Origin: Argopecten irradians
Taxonomy: Eukaryota; Mollusca; Bivalvia; Pectinida; Pectinidae
DNA length: 64,000 bases
Assembly (NCBI RefSeq): GCF_041381155.1
Contig: NC_091137.1
Coordinates: 26,271,351-26,335,350 of the forward strand
Direction of reading: 5' to 3'
Below are positions 1 through 12,400 of this stretch, one piece after another. Made by a program: the position numbers and the translations under genes. Every line of letters begins with the position of its first letter. Positions within the stretch are counted from its first letter, which is position 1. Below the pieces are notes generated by a model that saw only the letters and a list, made by a program, of their open reading frames with translations, made no database searches and was not told the DNA's origin.

Positions 1-317
1 ATGGGAAATCAAACCATCCAGAAAATAAAAATATACATTTTGGTAATAAAGCAAAAATACATAGTAGTTTCAAATTGTTTCATATTTGTTATAGGCAATT
101 GTCTGATATTGCAAAACCATGTTATTTTCCAATTATTAAGATTGACCCTTTTGTTCGTAAGACTGAAGTTAACGGGTAATGAATAGGCGATACTTTCTTC
201 ATCATAGACATCTACCAGTATCAGTAAACTATATATGTCATAGTGGGATCTTTAAGCCTCGAGATTTTGTTTTCATCTCTGCTGATTTGTAAAGAATGTG
301 TTCTATTCTATTTGTAG

Positions 318-400
318 TCTGTGGGCGAACCTGTGTAAAGTACTGAACAATATCAAACCACCATCCGCTCCAAAAGATGGCAAACACGACATTGGCAAGT
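318..400 (+). CDS. SMG7: SMG7 exon: end of EST1 helical domain
   Basis: Acceptor tttgtag before 318 and donor gtgagt at 401. The exon starts with the last base of a split codon and leaves one base for the next exon. It reads LWANLCKVLNNIKPPS, resembling the helix before the LPED-type motif in EST1/SMG7 proteins. Confidence 0.8.
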
Positions 401-3400
401 GTGAGTAATCATTTCATGTATTGAAAATAATTATTAATACATAAATGTTTTGTGACTACACATTATTCTGTGTTTGCATATTACAAAGTTATCTGCCCTG
501 ACTTGCATGTAGTTATTAATTATGCTGTCATGTGTTTGCGAGTGTAACATCATACTTTTCATAGAAAACGATGCGAGTTCATTCACAAAATAATGACGCC
601 ATCATGGATATCTTTCTACAGGTTAGGTAACTCTGTAATATACAAAGACTGAATAAAATATTTTATCGCACCTCAGACAGAAATGTCCCCAAATGATTGG
701 CGTAGAGCCGTCACGTGATGACCCCCTAACACTTTATAGGGGGTCAGTAAATTTTATTATGTTGCAATATGGCGGCTGTCGCAAATGCTTCAAAATTTTA
801 ACATGTCTCTTCAACTAAATATACCATTTCATTACCGTAAAAATATATTTTACTTATTTGTTTTTCTTTTATGTAAAATCAATTTAAAATCTTTTCATAG
901 AATATACTTCAAATTAAATGAAATGCATTTTTTAAAATATGAGTTGCTTCCCCTACGCCAGTTTGAAAGTTGATGACGCGGCGAAAGTCAAACGTAAGAA
1001 TTCAAGCGTTTTCTTGACTGCGATCATAAACAAATGGAGGGGTTCGTTAAAAAAAATATCGTTGCTAGGATAGATCTATCAACCCTCGCTCTACAATTAA
1101 TTTATCGGCATAACTTTAAGTGATTATCTCAGCGAAAAAGCAGAGATGATCATGAAGACTGCGCTAATTGTTGTATGGATGTTTGTGTCACTTTTGTTTG
1201 TGATGCTTTCAATATCTACAACCAGTCTGATGTCGCATTGAGGTAGGCCTACTGTACACTAGGTTGCTGATAGGCCTATATGAATTACTCGGTATTGTTC
1301 TTCAGGTTCTTTATACAGTTATTTGCAGATTCTGGAAAGAAATTCATAAATAAATATGCAGGCCTACTGTAGGCAAACTATTTTGAAAGCGGCCAGTGTT
1401 TGTATACTTCGCCAGCATGATTTAGTTTTGATTTCAGATTCTTGAGAAAACAAATAGGAAAAAAAGATCTAATGAAACAAATAAATGGTCCTCGATGCGA
1501 TAAATTCATTATATAGTCAGTTACTGACCCCCTATAAAGGCATAGAGGGTCAGTAAGAAGTATAGGAGGCTCGGGCTACGCCCTCGCCCCCTATAAATCT
1601 TACTGACCCTCTATGCCTTTATGGGGGGTCAGTAACTGATTATATAACTAATAATTCAGATTGTTTTGACAGCTAGCAGTTTTGATAGTATAGAGCAAAT
1701 ATAAAGCGAGTATAGAGCGAAGAGATTGTAGAGAAAGATTCAAAATTATCACCCACAATATTTAGATTTAGATAAAATTGGTCTGAAATGCTGGAATAAT
1801 CCTCAGATATATCAAAGGTAAGAAGTGTTACCAGAAACTTGACTTATTTGAATATACCCATGAGTTTTCCTTGTGGCTGAACTTTTTTGAGAATACATGA
1901 ATTTCTTTGAACAGATGAGGATTTACCTCTCACAGAAGATGCAGAGCTTCGATGTTTCCAGCCACTTGAAAAGGCTCACTGGTGTGTATATGTAGATTTT
2001 TTATGGAGTTTAATTACATTTGATTGTAATTACGTGTTTAAATATCATATACACCATGTAACAGGTTATTTTTGCCACTCGCCAATTTCGCCATTTGTAC
2101 TCCAAAATAGGATATTTAATTTTCGCCACTTCATATTTTCGCTATTGAAGAACAAGGCTTGAAATTAAAACAGTGTACTCTGTATCAAATGTTACATGTA
2201 TGTCGATCTTGTTTAGTAGTGTTGACCTATCGTAGCAGAGACGTGTTTTACACTGACCACTATATCGACGGAATAATTATAGTGTTTAACATAAAATAAT
2301 ATGTTTTATATATTAATATTTTTATTATATATTTCTTTTGTTCAATATGACTGATGTTCAGATTGTTCATGGATGAACAGGCATGATTAGTTTAAAAAGT
2401 TATGAAAGCATTTACGCAAGTCTCATTTTTTGTCAGATTGTACTGTATTTGTAATATACCCATTATGAGATCTACTCGCCTAATATTCGCCGTTTATATT
2501 TCGCTTAGGTATGCTATGGTGAAAATAGAGAGAATTAGACACTTGCGAAAAACAATCTGTTGTACCGTATATAAATTGTACTGTGATGAGTGTTTAGATC
2601 TTCATTGATATCCTGTTGTTTACTTATCACACAATTGGTTTCTGATAAAACTGCAGCTTTATATCAACAAATTGAAATAATTGTTTGATTAAATAACTGT
2701 GATGAGTGTTTAGATCTTCATTGATATCCTGTTGTTTACTTATCACACAATTGGTTTCTGATAAAACTGCAGCTTTATATCAACAAATTGAAATAATTGT
2801 TTGATTAAATAATTTTGACAGAGATTACTTTGATATAAATATATTTTCATAGAAACTGGTACATGCAAGATACAGTTGTTATGTTTGTTTACATGTAAGA
2901 TACAGTTATGTTTACTTAACATCTGTTGTATATTAATTGCAGTGGGTTTAGCTTCAGTCGAGTCCCAAGTGAAGGTCTACCATCAGAAGTAGAGTCCCAG
3001 CTACGCTGTCGCCGATTGCTAGCTCATGGACACTGGATTGCTGAAGAATATCCAGGGTAGGAATAAAAGATTTTCTCTCGTTTGGAGATTCTCTATTTTT
3101 GATACAATTCTTTCATATCAACTGTTCAGGAGCTGATGAGGCGATATATGGTAGAGGTTTCTTAACCAATGGAGGCCCATTGTCAGTATAATGTGACAGG
3201 GTCATATAATAGGACAAAAATTCTACTATTACAGAGAGACACAACAGTAACATACCGCAGTCTTCCAAAACCTACAGATATTCACACACCACGACACATG
3301 GCACACTAGCTGTTCATAGGGCTATAAACCATATAAACCTAACCATTTAAGGCTAGGCTTGTTCATAAATTCTGATACATGTTGACATTATAATCGCAAA

Positions 3401-6400
3401 AATTAAAGTAGTGTCAAATATTAAATTGTCAAAGGACAGGGTTTTTGTATATGGAAGAATTTTATAGCTTGTGGTTTGTATTCAAAATTTTGTAAAGCAA
3501 ATGCAAGCATGAGGGAGAACAATGAAAGTCTTTTACAACTGTCTTCTACTATGAACTGTTTAGAAGTGATATTTCTGTAATTAGAACTAATTGTTTATCA
3601 TCATCATCGAAAAGAAATTTGGTTTACTTTACACAACACTTCTTGTGGAGGAAACATTGGCAATTGTACCAAAATGACAAGTTGTGTTGAGAGAAGTGAA
3701 GATGACAGACACGTGTATAAGAACTAAATCAAAGACTTTGTAATCTACTCCATACATAAAAATTACGTAAATAATTGATGAAAAATGTTTTATATCATTA
3801 TGATTGGACATCATATTAAATTAATTCAAGAGATCTTGAGTTTGATAGAGAAATTAATTCTTTTCAAATTTTCCTCTGAATCAGATATATATAAAAGGTG
3901 TACTAGATACCAGACATTTGATAAGACGATTAATAATGGATGTCATGACTTGTTCAGCTGGAGTTAAAATTGCTCTATAAGCCTCTTGTTATCTTGATCT
4001 TATAGCTGCTATTTCATTGATTCTATAATGAAATGATGTTAGCTGTTTTTTGTAAACATTTAAGTTATTGACCTTTTAGACTGTCAAAGGTATTAATTAA
4101 TTGAACTATGCATATACTTTTAATTGATCTGTGATTTTACCTACATCATACTAACAAAACACCTGCCAATATCCTTGGAAGGCAGATGTGTATCTATCTA
4201 GGCTAGTGACAGCTGATATTGATATAGTAGACTCATGGTCAATAGGTAAAAATGTAATTCTTTGTAATGCATGAACAGATGTTTTGCATACACAAAATTG
4301 TAACAAAGAATAATTAATATATTGATTTCAACTTGACTCTGGCTGATGATTTCTTGATGTCAGATGTGAAGTGTTAGTAAACACAAGGATTTAAATTAAT
4401 AGAATTTTAATTAATTTTTGTGCTTTTTTAATAATTTTTTTCCAGATTAAATCTCATGAATATTCAAACAAGTAAAGTAGGAAAGGTACAATTTACAGCC
4501 CCATCTGCACCTGTAAAAGTAATTACTGTCACATCATCAGCACCGGTCAAGGTCGTCTCTGCACCTCCCAAGGTCATTGGCACCCCGTCAGCACCAGTCA
4601 AGGTCATGTCACCCTCATTGTTGGTCAAGACCGGAACTTCAGGTTGGAATCTTTCCAGTGCTCAGATTTGTTTTAATGTTGAATAATATCTAATTAGCTC
4701 TCTTTATCGGAACAATTTGGAACACAAAGTGACCAATTTATTGGTTTGAATTGCAAATGCGTATGGAGATCTATTTTGAAAGTACCAACGGAAATCAAGA
4801 TAAAACAAAGGTCAAGGCCATTGATGGTCATATTAAAAAGCTCTGTTACTGAAAATAAGTGTAAAAATGTATACTTAAACACATTTTGTATAATCATATA
4901 TACAATATTTTATGTCTTAGATAATTTATTAAGGTTAAATGGTTATAGATAGTTTTATTTTTGAAATAAAGAATATCATGTCAGCAGTGTTAAGTTTACA
5001 TGTGTTCAATTTATAAATATGAAATGAAGTGTAGTAACCGTTGAACTGTAATTCATGTCTACAGAATCGCAGCCATTTCAATCTAGTCCAGAGAAAAAGC
5101 CAGTGCGACAAAATGTGGCTATACAGGTAAGCTTTCTAAATGCCAACTTCAAGATCACAAACTAAACAAGTAAATAAGCGTGGATCGTTTTTGTATCGCC
5201 TGCAACGCAAGGGCGACACGTAGGTTTCACTATGTTTGTGTGGGCATCTGGGAAAAGCTTCCGTGCGATAACTTTAGTATTTATAAATTTTTGTCTGATT
5301 TCAACTAAATTTAGCATATTGCTTTATATCAATGAGATCTTGGATGAGTTTGATACTGGTCAAAATCCATTAATATTTGCGAAAGTTACGGGACTTTAAA
5401 ATAGTCAAAACAGATAAATCCATGGTTTCTGCCCGATAACTTTTAATAGTATATATAGTCCGATTTCAACCAAATTATGTATGTTGCTTTATGTCAATGA
5501 GATCTCAGATTGCTTTGATACTGGTAAAAATCCATTAATATTTGCCAGAATTAGCTAATGGGACTTTCAGTTCGTAAAAACTGATAATATCTTGGTTTCT
5601 GTTTGATAACTTTAATATTTATTGTCTGATTTTAACAAAATTTTGTGTATTGCTTTATACCTTCACCTAATTATAAACAATGATTTCAACTGTAAAAAAC
5701 TAGTTTTCATGATGTTTAAATTGCTATGCAGGCGTGTGTTCCGGGGATTTCTTGTTAGTATCACTAGCAATACTATAAAGCTCAAATCGACAAAATGTAA
5801 AAATTTAAGATGATAGGTGAAGATAAATTACTTCATGGCTGGAATAATGTTTTGGAGACAAAGAAAATGACATTTGTAGATATGAACTGACAATGCCCTA
5901 GTGTAATTGATTGGGTTTAACTTTAATACTATAACAATGGAAAAACATAATATATTTTTATCTCTGTCTCTTAAAGGAGAGGGGGTAATAAGTAAGATTA
6001 TAATATATTTGGGGTATATTTTTAGCTGAAAAAAAAAATTATGAATATTTTTTCTATACAGGCCATTATCCAAAAACAAAGCCAGACAAACAGAGACCAT
6101 GCAAGTGGTGACAAGGTTATTACCAAGATACAACAACCTACAGATAAGGTACAGTATTTACAGCATTGTAAAACAGCGTACAGATAAAGTACAGTATTTA
6201 CAACATAGTAAAAACAGCCTACAGATAAGGTACAGTATTTACAGCATTGTAAAACAGCCTACAGATAAGGTACAGTTTACAGCATTGTAAAACAGCCTAC
6301 AGATAAGGTACAGTATTTACAGCATTGTAAAACAGCCTACAGATAAGGTACAATATTTACAGCATAGAAAACAGCCTACAGATAAGGTACAGTATTCACA

Positions 6401-9400
6401 GCATAGTAAAAACAGCCTACAGATAAGGTACAGTATTCACAGCATAGTAAAAACAGCCTACAGATAAGGTACAGTTTACAGCATAGTAAAAACAGTCTAC
6501 AGAATACAGATACAGTTACAGATAAGTTTACAGCATAGTAAAAACAGCCTACAGATAAGGTACAGTTTACAGCATAGTAAAAACAGCCTACAGATAAGGT
6601 ACAGTTTACAGCATAGTAAAAACAGCCTACAGATAAGGTACAGTTTACAGCATAGTAAAAACAGCTACAGATAAGTACAGTTTACAGCATAGTAAAAACA
6701 GTCTACAGATAAGGTACAGTAAGATGTATTACAGCATAGTAAAAACAGTCTACAGAAAAGGTACAGTTTACAGCATAGTAAAAACAGCCTACAGATAAGG
6801 TACAGTTAACAACATAGTAAAAATAGAATACAGATAAGGTACAGTTTACAGCATAGTAAAAACAGCCTACAGATAAGTTACAGTATTTACAGCATAGTAA
6901 AAACAGCCTACAGATAAGGTACAGTTTACAGCATAGTAAAAACAGTCTACAGGTAAGGTACAGTATTTACAGCATAGTAAAAACAGTGTACTGATAAGAT
7001 ACAGTGTTTACAGCATAGTAAAAACAGCATACAGATAAGATACAGTATTTACAGCATAGTAAAAACAGCCTACAGATAAGGTACAGTTTACAGCATAGTA
7101 AAAACAGTCTACAGATAAGGTACAGTTTACAGCATAGTAAAAACAGCCTACAGATAAGGTACAGTTTACAGCATAGTAAAAACAGTCTACAGATAAGGTA
7201 CAGTTTACAGCATAGTAAAAACAGTCTACAGATAAGGTACAGTGTTTACAGCATAGCAAAAACTGCGTACAGATAAGGTACAGTTTACAGCATAGTAAAA
7301 ACTGTGTACAGATAAGGCACAATATTTACAGCATAATAAAAACAGCGTACAGATAAGGTACAGTATTTACAGCATAGTAAAAATAGCATAAAGATAAGGT
7401 ACAGTTTACAGCATAGTAAAAACAGCCTACAGATAAGGTACAGTTTACAGCATTGTAAAAACAGCCTACAGATAAGGTACAGTTTACAGCATTTTAAAAC
7501 AGCCTACAGATAAGGTACAGTTTACAGCATAGTAGCCTACAGGTAAGGTACAGTTTACAGCATAGTAAAAACAGCCTACAGATAAGGTACAGTTTACAGC
7601 ATTGTAAAACAGCCTACAGATAAGGTACAGTTTACAGCATAGTAAAAACTGATTACAGATAAGGTACAGTTTACAGCATAGTAAAAACTGATTACAGATA
7701 AGGTACAGTTTACAGCAAAGTAATAACTGATTTCAGATAAGGTACAGTATTTACATCATAGTAAAAACAGCGTACAGATAAGGTACAGTATTTACAGCAT
7801 AGTAAAAACAGCGTACAGATAAAGTACAGTTTACAGCATAGTAAAAACAGTCTACACATAAGGTACAGTTTACAGCTTAGTAAAAACAGTCTTCAGATAA
7901 GGTACAGTTTAAAGCAAAGTAATAACTGATTTCAGATAAGGTACAGTATTTACAGCATAGTAAAAACAGCCTACAGATAACGTACAGTTTACAGCATAGT
8001 AAAAACTGATTACAGATAAGGTACAGTTTACAGCAAAGTAAAAACTGATCACAGATAAGGTACAGTTACAGTATAACTAGCAAAGTTATTATACCCTTTG
8101 CAACTAAGGTAATGGGGGTATAATTGAATCAACTTGTTTGTCCGTTCATCTGTTCTTTCGTCAGTCTGTCCGTCCGTCTGTCTATCTGTAGACATGACTT
8201 TGTCTGGCGAACTCCTCCTAAACTACTGTACAGATTTAGATGAAATTTTGTAAAAGGGAGGTGAGTAAACTGTATAGGGTTCTTCACTGTTCCCTATTAA
8301 TGGAGTTATTACTAATTAAAAGGCTTAAATAGCCGAGTGGGGGGTATTAGTCTGCCACTTTGGCGACAATTCTAGTTCTCTATGTTTTTGTGATATACTA
8401 CCCACAAGTTTTAATGTGATCTCCACTACACTAAGTAATTATTTCTTTGTGTATTTGAAGCTGAAGGCCACTGATGGTGCTGATAAAACTGGTAAGCTGT
8501 GCCCTCCTAAGTATATACTGGGAGTCCCTACTAGTGAACCTTTGTTTATGAAGCCAAGTGGTGGCCGACCCTCTGGGGGATCATCAGGATCTGGCAGGCC
8601 CCCTACCCAGACCCCTCCACGTCTTCAGAAACAACATCAATTACAGCTCGCCCAACAACAGATGCAGACCCATATAGAGGAGGAAGAGAATGTGGAGGAG
8701 GATCAGACATGGCAACCGCTGCCAGAACATCAGACAACTTCCCAGGAACAAACTGGGAAGCAGACTAAGTTAGCCTGGCAGCTGACATCACAACAATCTT
8801 CAAAGGAAGCCTCTCCACAACTGCTGACCTCACAGCCAACTCCTGGGTATCTTCAGACGGAGTCTCAGTTTTCTGGGGGTTTATCACCAGGACAAAAGGT
8901 GGCTTCTCCTCATCAGCATCCGAGGATGACTTCTCCTCACCCCGCCCAGTCTCCTAAACCTGTGGTGATTCTCCAGTCAGACTTCAGGTCAGTCATAGAG
9001 TTGATACCAATCATGAGGAGAAGAGTGTTCTACATTCCTTGGCCCAGTTTGATCAACAGTTCGTAAATCTTCATCATTATTTAGGAAAATATTACAGAAG
9101 TGAAGAAAAAAAAAAGTTGAAATTTTTACTCAGCATCTGCAATGCTTTCCTAATGAGAATTTGAAGTTCAGATATTTTCATTAAGTTAAGGAACATGATG
9201 AAACTGGCCCCTGGTAATTAATTGTTGTCCTTTTTTTTTTTTTTACTGTCCACGCTATAATAGTGTCAACGGTTTCGGTTGATCACTACATCAGCATGCT
9301 GTCGCTATTGCCTGGCAGGCTGTCGCTACACTCTCGATAACTTGGTCACAGTGTCACATCTCGATGGTGCCGGCAGGTGGCGCTGTTACGTCACACACAC

Positions 9401-12400
9401 GTGTTGCGGGAAACACGCTTGTCAGTAGCTGAGCTACTGTCAAAATGGACCACTTTGTTGAGCTGTTAACCCGTTACTGTCGTTAAATACAGTGAGAAGT
9501 TAGCCGTTGTTGTGTCCATCTATCTATATTTATGACCTGGTACCAGTACAACAACTTGATTTGATTGTTTTTGTCATATTTATTTGATTAATCAAGAGAT
9601 CGAGGCAACACATTAGGACCTAGCTACAGTAGAATAGGCCTAATAAGCATCTGGCGTTCGTAACATGAACTGTACAATACGTCCTTGCTTAAGAAAAATT
9701 TAGAATATGTTATACATTAAATAATTTGATATTTGAGAGTTTGATGTCATACAAGTGTTCTTTTCTGTAATATTGACTACGATACAGTTGTTACGGCATA
9801 TTAGGCCTACTCCTTTTCCGGCATTTCCAGTATCCAAGTTAACAGTAATATAACGCTGTAGACAAGTCACAGAAAATTGAAGAAAGAGGTTTAAAACAGA
9901 TACTAAATCAAGATCATTACTTGTATTACATATTATGTCTAATCGACAACACGTTAGCACTGACATTGACTCTGCATTGTCATCTGAATATTGTTGGTTC
10001 GGTTAATTTTATTACAGCCGGAGATCACCTTTAGAAAGTTGTCTGCAGCACGATCTAGTTAATATTAAACATGTTTCATCTCGGAAGTATGGTATGGAAA
10101 CACAATGTGTTGCAAACAATACAGACTGTCATACTTTGACAATACAGTATGTAGACCAACTCCTGTAGATTAAATGAGCATGGTTTTCACTAAATAAAAC
10201 AACAATCCTACCATTCCAAATATTTTTGGCATCGTTTTGAGATTAAATAATATTTTATTTGTTTAAGAAAAACACTGAAAGCCGACTCATTGAAAGGTTA
10301 AACTAATTTAAAAGTACCTTTAGCTTCTGTATGTGTAGTCCGGTTTCCTAATTCATATGTTTAGTATTTTTTGGGTTACATTTCAGTCTTCTATTTCCCC
10401 ATGATAATGTTTCAACGCTTCTCCATGATAATGTTTCAACGCTTGCCAAAAACTAATCCACAATGATGTCTGATTTGACTACGGTAATTACTGTACATAC
10501 TGAACGCAATCATACTATACGTAAACTACTTCAGTAACATTGCTTGGAGTCTTGTAATGTAAGGTACGTTTTGTTAAAAATGTAATTGTTGTCGCTTGTC
10601 ACTGCAGCTATAATGAAATACCTGTGTAGACTTACACATGTGTGTATGACGTAACAGCCCCACTTGCCGGCACTGCCGAGGTTACATGACCAACACTGTG
10701 ACCAAGTTATCAGAGTGTAGCGACAGCATGCCAGGCAATAGCGACAGCATGCTGATGTAGTGATCAACCGAAACCGTTGACACTATTATTGCGTCGACAG
10801 TAACTATCATTTTCAGTTGTAGTTTGTGATTTGTTCTTCAATGGTTGGAATATTATTAGCTCAAATGAAAAGTGTTTATGGTTTGGATCACACATAAGTT
10901 TTTTACAGTGTACATTATGTAGTTTAAAAATAGAAAAATATGAAGTTTTCCTTTTAATTATCTTACAGAAAACAGGAGTAGAAATATTCCACAAGTATTC
11001 TGTAATGTATACTCTTATTTCCAGGTCTCCTCCACGAAAGCATGTCAATCAGGAACAGAGTCAGCAGGATCAGCATCATCCACAGCTGCAGCAGCATTCA
11101 CAGGACCAATCAGTGTCCTCCCCATCTGGTGATTTTGACTTGATTGGTTACCCCAGAAACATGCCAAGTCAGGACAGCAATCAAATTCGAGGAGGAAGTT
11201 TTGACCCAAGTATAGCCTATAGGTCCCAAGGACCAAGCCAGCATAATAGTATACCAGGTTTTCAGCCAGACCGCTCCTCACTTCAAGGACAAATCCAAGG
11301 TCACGAAGTGTTGAGTGATAATGTAGATATACGATCTTCTCAGAGGCAAGGACGGTCACATCCTACTGGAGTTAGTGATCCAAACATGGCCTATGTAAAT
11401 ACTGCTTCAGCAGATCAAAGTAACACTATCAGGTCTCCCTCCCAGCAAGGAAGTCAAACGGGCAACCAGTTCTCTCGAAATCCTCCTCCTCCAATGAACA
11501 TGTACTATGGACAGCAGGGCAATATGTCAAGATCAACCCAGAGCAGCCATATGAATCACATTTCTGGGCCAAGCACTGATCATATTCCAGCTGGGCCTTC
11601 AAAGGTTAATCCTATGAACTTCTCTTCCGTAACAAACAATGGTGGCATTGGTTCAGGGAGTCAAGAGATAGGAGTTGGTGAGATGGACAACAGGAGTACG
11701 GGACAAACGTATCCAGGACAATCAAGTCGATCATTAATCCCAGGCCCAATAGCTACACACTTACAACAGCATGGGCCCCCTCCCCAGCCAAGTCAGCTTC
11801 AGCGGGGCCCACCACCTCAGCAGAGTCAGCCACTGAGAGGGCCAGCATTACAACAAGCTCAGCTGAGAGGACAGTTGTCACAACATGGCCAACAACAAAG
11901 AGGACCACACCCACAACAGAGAGGGCCACCTCCTCATCAGGGTCAACAACTGCGTGGGCCACCGCCACAACAGAATCAACAAATGCGGGGGCCACCTCCA
12001 CTGCAAAATCAACAAATGCTGGGGCCTCCTCCACAGCAAAGTCAGCAACAAAGAGGGCCATCTCCACAACAAATTCAGCAACTAAAGGGGCTGCCTCCAC
12101 AGCAAAATCAGCAACTTAGAGGCCCACCCCCACAACCAAATAAGCAACTGCGAGGGCCATCTCTGCAACAGAATCAGCAACTAAGGGGGCCATCTCCACA
12201 GCTGAATCAGCAACTAAGGGGACCTCCACCACAACAAAATCAGCAACTTAGGGGGCCATCTCCGCACCAGAATCAACAGATGCGGGGACCACCCCCACAG
12301 CAAAATCAACAACAGAGAGGCCAGCCCTTTCAGACACATCTATCACAGGGTCAGAATTCTGTGTCTGGGTCGTCCCAGGCATCTCCTGCCCAGCAGTCCA

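Noticed and set aside
7008..7322. 104-codon minus-strand frame with repeated CTLSVDCFYYAVN
   Set aside because: Antisense reading of the 39-41 bp SMG7 intron array.
6131..8069. CRISPR-like look of the regular repeats
   Set aside because: No unique spacers, units are contiguous and diverge gradually, and the host is an intron-bearing animal.
11753..12100. Minus-strand and other-frame ORFs over the SMG7 Pro/Gln exon
   Set aside because: Shadows of the 33-base coding repeat; the plus frame continues through correct splice sites on both sides.
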